This document shows positions 34,501-42,708 of a stretch of DNA of 64,000 bases, one piece after another; position 1 is the stretch's first letter; the number at the start of each line of letters is the position of its first letter. This DNA is from Prunus persica. Taxonomy: Eukaryota; Streptophyta; Magnoliopsida; Rosales; Rosaceae. The stretch covers positions 10,048,137-10,112,136 of the forward strand of contig NC_034013.1 of the NCBI RefSeq assembly GCF_000346465.2, given 5' to 3'. Both the position numbers and the translations under genes were made by a program. The notes beneath the pieces are model-generated. The model saw only the letters and a list, made by a program, of their open reading frames with translations, did no database searches and was not told the DNA's origin.

Positions 34501-35255
34501 TGTGAGGGAATAATACTGTTTTGTTATTTTTGACTAATATGCCATGTGAAAATGTTATTACATGTGTCGTATCATTATCTTTGAAATAATAAAATAATAT
34601 TATCCCTGAAAGTCGGTGAACATATAGTGGGTAGCCAAATGAATATGTTGACGTCTACTAAAATATAATCTGTTGGAGATATTTTGACAATATATAATGA
34701 TTTTAGCCAAAAAAGAAGCACTATTTTAGGCATGGCTCTCAGAAAGCTGGGCCCCTGTGTGTCCCTCACATGATTTTGCACCTAAATTTAGCCACAATTT
34801 CCTTTAATGGAATCCTCAATCGAAGTCCTCCTGTTCTGGGTAATAGCATTACAGTATTACGGGAACATGAGGGATCTTTCTTTCCTTTCATTGGGTACCT
34901 CAGGAGCAATCATTTTTCAATAAAACTAATATTTAATTAGGTTTTCAGATGTACTATTGTCGGATCTTTATGGTAAAGAAAAAGAAAAGAATAATATACA
35001 TCTCTGTCTAGAGATTTTAATACATTATTAATAAACTGTGAGTTGCATTAATTCAATAGTGTGGATTTGAACAATAATTGGCGTAGATGTTAATAGTGTG
35101 ACTTAAATCCACTTATGGTACACACCACGTATATCAACTCTGTCAATGTCACCGTAGTACTAAAAAATATCTCCAATAATTGAGCTTTTACGCTTATAAA
35201 CTTTTTAAAATTCTAATGTGTCCTGTATTTAGATTTTAAAATTGTATGAAGTTGT
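34501..35255. other. Module flank left of CBF-e
   Basis: 34675-34880 matches 19080-19290 and 59510-59710. 34930-35220 (AATAATATACATC, AATTCAATAGTGT-GATTTGAACAATAATTGG) matches 19370-19700. No gene is seen. Confidence 0.55.
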
Positions 35256-35261
35256 AAATGA

Positions 35262-35392
35262 GCCACTAGTGAAATGGTTTAGAGTATTTACTCACTTAGG
35301 TAAAGTCTTGAATTCTAGTCCTAGTATTCATGTAGTATGTGTGAATTTAATATGTCATCACCCTTCTCAATAGAAAATGTCCTCAGAACAAA
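35262..35392 (+). repeat. tRNA-derived SINE copy
   Basis: It reads GCCACTAGTGAAATGGTTTAGAGTATTTACTC, then GTCTTGAATTCTAGTCCT (B-box-like). Minus-strand relatives lie at 56399-56528 and 58827-58952. Confidence 0.55.
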
Positions 35393-35459
35393 ATAAAAAT
35401 TGCATGAAGTTTTGTGGATTGCCAAACACATAAAAGCTTTCAATTCATATAAAAAGAAT

Positions 35460-35675
35460 GAAAATCAAATTACAACGGTCAAAACCAATAGGTACACAAA
35501 GGAAGCCAACAAAACAAAGTGAGCAGCCAAGGAACCCAGTAAAGAGAAAGCAATTCAATGAATCCGCAGTTAGTAAACTTTTCTACTGTACACAATCGTA
35601 AATATCTATCTCCACTAAAAATATCTTTCTCATATATACCTTTTATATTCAATATTTCCAAATAAACGTTGATTA
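35460..35675 (-). other. CBF-e 3' flank
   Basis: Shares GGAAGCCAACAAA, AGTTAGTAAACTTTT and TGTACACAATC with the 3' flanks of the CBF pseudogene and CBF-c. Confidence 0.55.
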
Positions 35676-36398
35676 TTAATTGGAGAAACTCCACAATTTG
35701 ACATCAGCATCGGTTCCCATGTCATCCCAAATGTCGCCACCTAAGCATTGAGGTGGAGTAAGAAGAAGGCCTTGAGCCATGTCATCAAGCAACCTTGGCA
35801 TGTCAAACACTTCTTCCTCATCCCAATAGGACAAGCTCAAGCTTCTACTTTTTTCCATTTTCACACTATCCTTCTTCTTCTTCTTCTCTTCCACCTGCAC
35901 CACCATTCTCTCCTTCTCATCACTGCTGCTGCTGGACACTCCACCAAACTCCACCGGCCTAAACCCCTCAGCTGCCTCGGCGGCTGCTCTCCGAATATCC
36001 ATTGCATCCATGGAAGCCGGCACGGGCAGCCTCCAAGCGGAGTCAGGGAAGTTGAGGCAGGCAAGCTTCCCTCTAAACGCCAATGCCGCCACGTCATGGG
36101 CACGAGCAGCCATCTCCGCCGTCGGATAAGTCCCGAGCCATATCCTGGACTTCGTCTTCTTGGGCTCTCTCATTTCACACACCCACTTGTCATTGTTCCT
36201 CCTCCTCACGCCCCTATAAACAGGGTGCCTGGTCTCCTTGAAAACCCTCCTCCCAGCTCGCTTCTTTGGTCGGCTCGACGCCAATATGACGTCCTCGTCG
36301 GACCAAGAAGCCCTTAGAGTCGTGACTGTGGCGTCGGACAACGAACTTGACTCGGGCTGGTCCACGGAGTCAGAAAAATGAGAGAAGAACCTGTTCAT
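35676..36398 (-). CDS. CBF/DREB1 transcription factor (CBF-e)
   Basis: Intronless gene for a 240-residue CBF/DREB1 activator. Seen: [16 protein letters not shown] at residues 44-59, AP2 domain about 61-118 with WVCEMREP and SRIWLG, DSAWR after it, a lysine-rich linker ([10 protein letters not shown]), a serine-leucine stretch, then DEEEVFDMP and LWSFSN at the end (the other copies end SI or TI). Start [10 protein letters not shown] aligns with [10 protein letters not shown] of CBF-b. It is most like CBF-c, and it begins module 3. The promoter carries a 216-bp MITE-like insertion about 200 bp upstream of the ATG. All DNA-contact residues expected of the family are present. Confidence 0.97.
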   Translation of the reverse strand: MNRFFSHFSDSVDQPESSSLSDATVTTLRASWSDEDVILASSRPKKRAGRRVFKETRHPVYRGVRRRNNDKWVCEMREPKKTKSRIWLGTYPTAEMAARAHDVAALAFRGKLACLNFPDSAWRLPVPASMDAMDIRRAAAEAAEGFRPVEFGGVSSSSSDEKERMVVQVEEKKKKKDSVKMEKSRSLSLSYWDEEEVFDMPRLLDDMAQGLLLTPPQCLGGDIWDDMGTDADVKLWSFSN

Positions 36399-36479
36399 TA
36401 GTGTAAGATATGTATGAATGGTTTGGTGTTTTAGCTTGGTTGAGTTTCTTGAGCCGAAATTGGAAGTGAGGGAGAGGGA

Positions 36480-36487
36480 CTTTTATA
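36480..36487 (-). promoter_or_regulatory. TATA box of CBF-e
   Basis: TATAAAAG on the minus strand, 82 bp before the ATG. Confidence 0.8.
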
Positions 36488-36532
36488 GATTGGGGATTGC
36501 GTGGCAGTTGCGGCCCAAGTGTGGACACGTAA

Positions 36533-36538
36533 ACGCGG
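36533..36538 (-). promoter_or_regulatory. CCGCGT motif near CBF-e (possible CAMTA site)
   Basis: CCGCGT on the coding strand, about 50 bp upstream of the TATA box. It equals the core of the CAMTA-bound CM2 motif described in Arabidopsis CBF2. CBF-a, b and c have no CGCG core at this place. Confidence 0.4.
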
Positions 36539-36610
36539 AGTCTAAGGAAGGAGCCTAAGGAAAGAGACATGTGGGGCCAGTTCGAAATGCGGCTTTACTA
36601 CTAGAGTGGC

Positions 36611-36826
36611 GGAAAATTCTACAGTGCGCCAGGCGCACTGATGCGCCACTTATTATAGACCATTGGATGAGTGGCTGGGGCATGTGGGGTAATCTAAAGC
36701 GTTGATTGTTGGTTACCGGTTAAATTGGTTGCTGTAGGTAAAACCAAATAAAAAATACAAAAATACTTGCTCTCTCAGTCAGAGACATTTCAAGTTTAGG
36801 GTTGGGTTTCTCATTTAGAAGGTGCC
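36611..36826. mobile_element. 216-bp MITE-like insertion in the CBF-e promoter
   Basis: The insert is flanked by the 10-bp direct repeat CTAGAGTGGC (36601-36610 and 36827-36836). The surrounding text aligns with the uninterrupted promoters of CBF-a, b and c (GGAGTGGCAAGTTCCC). It contains the perfect palindrome AGTGCGCCAGGCGCACT near its left end, and its ends show a weak inverted repeat (GG-4-TTCTA). The 10-bp duplication suggests a Mutator-like element. Confidence 0.7.
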
Positions 36827-36836
36827 CTAGAGTGGC

Positions 36837-37324
36837 AAGTAAATTGACCAAGGGGGATTCATCGGGAGCTGGAGGCAAAAAACATTGCTTTGACTTGGCT
36901 CTGCCACGTGGCAGTAAAACACACTGAGGTTAGTTTTTGGGTCGGAAGCAAATTAAATTTACGAAACTAATAAGTGGGTGTTTTTTTTAATCACACGTGG
37001 TTTTATTACTCAAAATTGACACGTTGTTGTGTGTGTTTGAAGTGTGCGTTACGTGGCTCCACTCACACCTCACCTCAGCTCATGCGGGCTACTGCAATAT
37101 TTTTTTTTATTTTATCTTTCTTTCGCACTAATTACAACCTTACTGGTACTATAATTTAATACAGTAATACAGTCACGTGTATAATTTATTTACATGTTAT
37201 AATATAATTGAATATTTATTAATATTATTTTTTAAAATGGGAAATATTAACATTGTCGTCTATTTATAACACGTGCACAAGCTATTATAACAAAAAAAGG
37301 GAGTGCAAGTTGACCACAAAAAAA
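36837..37324 (-). promoter_or_regulatory. Distal CBF-e promoter
   Basis: It holds the words shared with CBF-c: GACTTGGCTCTGCCACGTGG, GTGTGTTTGAAGTGTGCGTTACG and a G-box (CACGTG, 36994-36999). The latter sits about 600 bp from the ATG, or about 370 bp if the MITE-like insertion is discounted. Confidence 0.55.
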
Positions 37325-37472
37325 ATTTTTTTAGTCATATACCCATTCTTAGCACTAATAATATAGATAACTCTACACCATTTAACTTCTATAAACAAAC
37401 AAACAAAAAACTCAAAAAATGACAGCTGCCCTATTGAATTTAATTTTGATTATTAAATTACTTTGATGTCCT
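37325..37472 (+). mobile_element. Mutator-like MITE, copy C, left half
   Basis: Matches the left part of copy A (12099 onward). It is cut at the GTCCT target site of the retrotransposon and resumes at 49770. Confidence 0.65.
37468..37472. repeat. Target-site duplication GTCCT, left
   Basis: GTCCT directly before the left LTR; the same five bases follow the right LTR at 49765-49769. Confidence 0.85.
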
Positions 37473-38129
37473 TGTTTGTGCAAATAATCTCACGGGAGAA
37501 TATTCGCTTCTAGATCCTTTAACCTTCGATCTTCCTTCTCTCTCTTCCTCGATTCCTGTAAAAAAGACTGGAGTAAATAGACCACACCCGGGGGGTGTTG
37601 GCCAAAGGCCCTCCGATGCCTAAGTTAGTTCGAGTGTTTATAGGAAAACAATAGCTAAGCAAAGGGTACGGAGTTTTATGTAGGGTGTAAACCGGGTGGC
37701 CGGAGCCGTGTGTGGTGGCCGGAGCCATGGGGAGAAAATATGGAGAGTGGAGAGGGAGAGAGAGCTTCGGGTATTTCTCGGGTATAAGGAGTAGGTTTAG
37801 ATGTCCCTTGAATGATGAATGAGGTCGTCTATTTATAGGAGCCTCAGGGCTAGGGTTTCGTAGGAATGTGCCTGATAATATCTGAATTAAATAGACATTA
37901 TCTCTTAAGAAGATAATATCTGATTTAAATGATATTATCTTCTCTTTATTGTGATAATATCTTAATTAATGATATTATCTCTTTAAATAAAGATAATATC
38001 ATATTAATTAAGATATTTATCCCAATTAATTAATTAGCCAGATAAACTGATTTAATTAATTAATTAAAGAGATAATCTTCTTTTCCACGTGGCGTGCCCT
38101 GATTGGAGACGAAAATATATGCTCCCACA
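37473..38129 (-). repeat. 3' LTR (left) of the Tat-like element
   Basis: 657 bp, starts TGTTTGTGC and ends CTCCCACA on the plus strand. It differs from 49108-49764 in three substitutions (near 37726, 37846 and 37870). Just inside, minus-strand AGCTGGGGGCATT looks like the polypurine primer site. Confidence 0.93.
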
Positions 38130-38341
38130 AATGCCCCCAGCTTCTGCATGGCGCTTGTGTGGCATGTAGGAGATGAAATTATTTTTTTCGGGCTCTCCAA
38201 CTGTGTCTGGGCTTTATTATGTGAGTTGGACTCCTTCGCGGATTGGATTTCCAATTGGTGTAGGCTTCTGACTGTTGTTGGAGTTGGATTCCCAGTAGGA
38301 ATGAGTTTGTGATTCCTTCTTGACCCGGGTTGTCCAACCTG

Positions 38342-38349
38342 TATAAATA
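38342..38349 (+). promoter_or_regulatory. TATA box of the antisense gene
   Basis: TATAAATA in the plus strand, about 210 bp inside the left LTR, followed by a pyrimidine-rich start region (CTTCTCTTCACTCTTTCTC). It points toward the antisense gene, away from gag-pol transcription. Confidence 0.55.
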
Positions 38350-38467
38350 CAGGGCTTCTCTTCACTCTTTCTCATATCGCAAACTTAACTTCTCTACCTT
38401 CTGGCTTGAGAAAGATTTTGGAGAATTTGTACTGCTTGTTGAGGAGAGGAGTTGCCGTGCATCCCAA

Positions 38468-38529
38468 GTAAGTCGAGCCTATAAAAATATATATGTATGT
38501 ATATATATATTTTTATTTTTATTTTGCAG
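38468..38529 (+). other. Possible leader intron of the antisense gene
   Basis: CAAGTAAGT donor at 38468 and TTTTATTTTGCAG acceptor ending at 38529, with a T-rich body of 62 bp. It is short but plausible for a plant intron. A second acceptor-like site (CTTCTTGTAG) lies just before the start codon near 39050; its donor is uncertain. Long T runs fill 38946-39012. Confidence 0.4.
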
Positions 38530-38940
38530 CACGGAGATGGTCCAGCATGAGTTGCAATTCGTGAGAAATAATGGACAAATAGCTGGGGAATTCATGCTGG
38601 AATCTGATGGAGCATGAGGCATATGCTGGTCTTGGAGCTGCCTAGGCTGGGCTGGAGTGGATGCGTGCTGGGCCTGAAGCAAAAGCCTGGAAGAGACAAG
38701 CCCAAGGCAGATTCTGGCGCTGGGCTTCGGAGCTGAGGAAGAAAAGGTGCTGGGCCTTGCGCGTCGTGGGCTTGCGCTGGGCAAGCAGGCCAGGCTGCTG
38801 GCGTTTGGGCAAGGAAGAGATGGGCCGTGCGACATGGGCCAGTGCCAAGCAGGCGGGCCTTGCGTGCAGGAGCTGGAGGATTGGGCCGCGCGCGTGCTGG
38901 GCTCGGGCTGGAGAGATGGACGGGCTGCTCATGCTGGGCT

Positions 38941-38974
<34 letters not shown>

Positions 38975-39067
38975 CTGCCAGCCCTTTTTCTTTTTTTTTT
39001 TTTTTTTTTTTTGGGATTCTAACTTGTAGAATTTTCTTCTCTTCTTGTAGTTGTTCATTGACCAACC

Positions 39068-40105
39068 ATGTCTTCCAGAGACGGTAGCAAGGCTCCAAGC
39101 TCTCAGGTGCCTTTGTATTTGTGGGGAGGTTCCGTAGTGCCGAGCAAGAAGTTCGTGGCCAACTTGCACCGAGTCACGACCGACGCTCAGTTCCAAAAAT
39201 GGCGGGCTGCTTTCGCTTCTGCCATTCCAGATGATGTGCAGATCAAGCTATTGAGGTCTCGGACTGAAAACGATTCTTTCGAGGATGCGGATGATCCTGG
39301 TGCTAGGATCATTACCTTCCGTCCTTTTTATTTTTCACTGGGCTTCAAATTCCCGCTGTCAAAGCTCTTCAAGGAGGTGTTCTGCGCCATGGGGTGTGCT
39401 CCAAGCCAGAGTACTCCCAATGTTTACCGGGCGATCATGTGCTTCGAGAATCTGAGCCGTTTCTTTACGCTGGAGTTGACGGTGCGAGAGTTCTTTCATT
39501 TTTTTGAAGTGAGGCACTTCGAGCAGTATGCCCAAGTTCGCGTCTACAGGTCAAGGCTGTTCGACGGTCTTAGTCAAGGAGATCACGCTTGGCATGACGA
39601 CTTGTTGGAAGTCAGCGGACGCTGGGAGGGTGACGTTGGCGACGGCCCCTTTGTTCCTATCACTTATTGCTATGGTGTGTCTTTTTGTGATCTATGATCT
39701 GTTCTCCTTTTATTTGAGTTTCTTCAAGTGTGGCTGACTAACTTCTGTTTTCTGCTTGTAGTGAGTGACATCAGCAAGCAATTGGAGCTTGGGCCTGACA
39801 TGGCTAAGGTCCACCGTGCTTTGAACATCCCCCAAAAGTTTCGTGAGTGGCGCTGGCTGTTGAGCGAGTATCGAGAGGAAGATGGTGGTCTGTCCCCTGC
39901 CGAGGATGTCGAGAGATGGAAGCAGAATGGTCCGGACCCTGATGATCTATCTGCTGAACAGGATGAGTGCTTTGCTGAACCCCCACCAAAAAGGAAGGCC
40001 GATGTCAAGTCTTCGAGAACTCCAGCTACTTCTTTGCGGGCGAGGAATGTGTCTCCGTTGAGGAAGAAGCCAAGGTTCCCTTCTGCTGAGAAAACCCAAG
40101 TATGA
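39068..40105 (+). CDS. Antisense gene of the Tat-like element, first part
   Basis: Plus-strand gene, opposite to gag-pol. The exon from 39068 to 39674 codes about 202 residues from MSSRDGSK, including ARIITFRPFYFSLGFKFPLS and a PNVYRAI region that resembles the 'putative gypsy type transposon' (Transposase_28) family of plant elements. A clean intron follows (donor GGTGTGT at 39675, acceptor GCTTGTAG ending 39761, 87 bp) and restores the frame at VSDISKQ. The second exon runs about 114 codons to an in-frame TGA at 40103-40105. The same frame then stays open to 41392. Antisense genes of this kind are known in Tat elements; their function is not established. Confidence 0.65.
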
Positions 40106-40171
40106 GTTATTCCCGCGTCATCTGCCAGAGTCAAACATCTTGTTGGTGCAAATAGCAGGAAGATTGGTGGT

Positions 40172-41392
40172 ATGCGCAACATTAGGGATGTTCCCCTTAA
40201 GCCTCTCGCTGATGAGTTTGGAGATCGTGATCTGCTCCGCGACGTAGTTCGTGCACGGTCCAGGTCACCTGTTGAGAAGCCAAGAGATGCTGATTTTCCT
40301 CTCCGAAGTTCGGGTCGTTTGCACCAGCCGAAGAGTGGAGGTCGATGTGCGAGGTCTGCTCATCCATCCAACCATCATGATCCAACTGTTGAGTCACAAG
40401 CAGTCAAGCGTGGAGTTGATTCCTCGTCGTCAGTTCCTTTGGAAGTAAGGTTGGCAGAGGCTAAGAGAGCGAGAGAGTCATCTGCTCGGGGAAAAAGTTC
40501 TTCTGCGACATCAGCGGCTGATCCAAAGGTGGACAAGCCTAGCCCTACAGGGGATGCGGGCGTGTCTGATCTGCTCAAGACGCACTTTCTATCAAGTCCA
40601 TCCGCTTGTGCTGAGCTGGTTGACCAAGTCCGTCAGGCTGGTGATCTCGGTACTTTTTCAAGTCTTTCCTTGGAAAAACAAAGAGAAGCGACATTTCATC
40701 TGCTTCAAAAAGGAGTGGTTTTTGCTGCGGAGACCATCCGGAACTCGTCGTCTGCTGTTGCCCCCTCTTCTGCTCAGCTTAGTGAGTTGGAGAAGAAGAA
40801 TGCTGAGCTGGCTAGCAAGCTTTCTGCCGAGCAGACTCGTTATGAGAAGAAGACGTCTGATTTGCGGGCGATGATATCTGAGTTGAAGAGTTCCCTTACT
40901 GAGAAAGATTCCGAGCTGAGCTCTTCTGCTGTTGACTTGGCAAGTCGAAAAGATGCTTATTTCCGCCTTGAGCGCAAGAATGCCGACATCTCTCATAGTT
41001 ATGACAAGCTTTTGGCTAGATTTCACGCCTATCATAAGTCTGCTGAAGAGTCCAAGTCCGATGTTGTCATGGATGCGTACAAGTTGGGCTACTTGGACTG
41101 CACAATTGGATATGATCCCTTCTATGCCATTGGAGATGAAGACATCGAGATGCTCTATCCTGACTTGCCCCATGTGCAAGGTGAGGAGGCTAATGCTGCG
41201 AACACCCAAGGAGCTGAAGAGCAGGTGGCTGAAGAGGCAGCAGCTGAAGAAGATGGAGCAGAGGATGATGCAGCTGATGAGGTGGTGGCAGACGTCATAG
41301 ATCATGCATGTGGAGCTGCTGAGAGCGTGGCTGATCAGGTGGACGCTGAAGAGGCTGCAGATCAGGGGTCTCCTACTGGCGCTTCGGAGTAG
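40172..41392 (+). CDS. Antisense gene, second part after a TGA (coiled coil)
   Basis: The open frame after the TGA at 40103-40105, in the same frame as the part before it. Seen: a basic, serine-rich segment (ARSRSPVEKPRD), then a long heptad-like coiled coil (LSELEKKNAELASKLSAEQ and following), then a very acidic alanine-glutamate tail (AEEQVAEEAAAEED). Such C-terminal coiled coils occur in the Transposase_28-type plant element proteins. It may be translated only by readthrough, or the TGA may be a recent mutation. A 406-residue start at 40172 is formal; a new initiation there is not supported. Confidence 0.55.
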   Translation: MRNIRDVPLKPLADEFGDRDLLRDVVRARSRSPVEKPRDADFPLRSSGRLHQPKSGGRCARSAHPSNHHDPTVESQAVKRGVDSSSSVPLEVRLAEAKRARESSARGKSSSATSAADPKVDKPSPTGDAGVSDLLKTHFLSSPSACAELVDQVRQAGDLGTFSSLSLEKQREATFHLLQKGVVFAAETIRNSSSAVAPSSAQLSELEKKNAELASKLSAEQTRYEKKTSDLRAMISELKSSLTEKDSELSSSAVDLASRKDAYFRLERKNADISHSYDKLLARFHAYHKSAEESKSDVVMDAYKLGYLDCTIGYDPFYAIGDEDIEMLYPDLPHVQGEEANAANTQGAEEQVAEEAAAEEDGAEDDAADEVVADVIDHACGAAESVADQVDAEEAADQGSPTGASE

Positions 41393-41589
41393 ACGAAGAC
41401 TTCTTTATTTCTTTTCAGCTTTTGTTTAGAATAATTGGTCTTGTTTTGACCATCTTCTTTTTGTTTGAACTTGGCCGGTTGGTCGCTTTACTATGGAAAT
41501 TTCAGTCTTTATTTTTTCAACTTCAATTTGCACATTGTCTTGTAAACTGCTTGAGTTACCGGTTAGTGTCCTGCTGTGTATTTCCCTTG

Positions 41590-42612
41590 GAATTTTGGCA
41601 AAAGCCAGGGTCCCCCTTGAGGGACTCCGGGCGTATTCTGCATTTTTCCAGAAAACGCTTTAAGACGTTTCTGGTCGTTGCCCTGCGTCTCCCTTAGGAC
41701 GCTGCTTATGGACAACTGTCTGACTATCCTGCCCCCCTTAGGAAACGGATAGGAACCTGGATACCTCCCTTAGAAAATTCCTGGCGCACCCTGCAACCCC
41801 CTTAGGATGCTGCTTTGTGGGCTGCGTCTCCCGAAGGACGCTTTTGGTCGTCGCCCTGCGTCTCCCTTAGGACGCTTTTTATGGACAACTTTTTTGACTA
41901 TCCTGCCTCCCTTAGGAAACGGATAGGAACCTGGATATTTCCCGCAGAGAGCATGGTGACCCCCTTTTAAGAAATTCCTGGCGCACCCTGCGTCTCCCTT
42001 AGGACGCTTTTTTAGCGGGCTACGTCTCCAAACGGACGCGTTTTGTCGTCACCCTGCGTCTCCGTTAGGACGCTCCTTATGGGCAACTGTGTGACTATCC
42101 TGCCTCCCTTAGAAAACGGATAGGAACCTGGATACCTCCCTTAGGAAATTCCTGGCGCACCCTGCGTCTCCCTTAGGACGCTTTTTTAGCGGGCTACGTC
42201 TCCAAACGGACGCGTTTTGTCGTCACCCTGCGTCTCCCTTAGGACGCTCCTTACGGGCAACTGTGTGACTATCCTGCCTCCCTTAGGAAACAGATAGGAA
42301 CCTGGATATCTCCCTTAGGAAATTCCTGGCGCACCCTGCGTCTCCCTTAGGACACTTTTTTAGCGGGCTACATCTCCAAACGGACGCGTTTTGTCGTCAC
42401 CCTGCGTCTCCCTTAGGACGCTCCTTATGGGCAACTGTGTGACTATCCTGCCTCCCTTAGGAAACGGATAGGAACCTGGATATCTCCCTTAGGAAATTCC
42501 TGGCGCACCCTGCGTCCCCCTTAGGACGCTTTTTTAGCGGGCTACGTCTCCAAACGGACGCGTTTTGTCATCACCCTGCGTCTCCCTTAGGACGCTCCTT
42601 ATGGGCAACTGT
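41590..42612. repeat. 174-bp tandem array inside the Tat-like element
   Basis: About six copies of a unit built from CCTGCGTCTCCCTTAGGACG, CTATCCTGCCTCCCTTAGGA and AATTCCTGGCGCACCC. Equivalent positions fall at 41720, 41894, 42091, 42265 and 42439: steps of 174, 197, 174 and 174 bp. The 197-bp step carries a 23-bp insertion (AGAGCATGGTGACCCC region). It lies between the end of pol and the end of the antisense gene. Tandem arrays at this place are typical of Tat elements and can seed satellite DNA. Confidence 0.9.
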
Positions 42613-42708
42613 CTTTTGTTGTGGCACATTCTGGAATTTGCAGTAGTTGCTTCTCTTTTTCAGAAATGTGCAGTACTCAGTCGTCTGCTGGGGACTGAGC
42701 AGGAAGCG

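Noticed and set aside
38592..39196. Lysine-rich minus-strand frames at 38.6-39.2 kb
   Set aside because: The lysines come from the long T runs of the antisense-gene leader; there is no conserved domain.
40098..40132. Possible intron removing the TGA in the antisense gene (CAAGTATGAG to CTGCCAG)
   Set aside because: It would be about 35 bases, too short for a plant intron.
41590..42612. Tandem array considered as a CRISPR-like array
   Set aside because: Units of 174 bp without distinct spacers, inside a plant retrotransposon.
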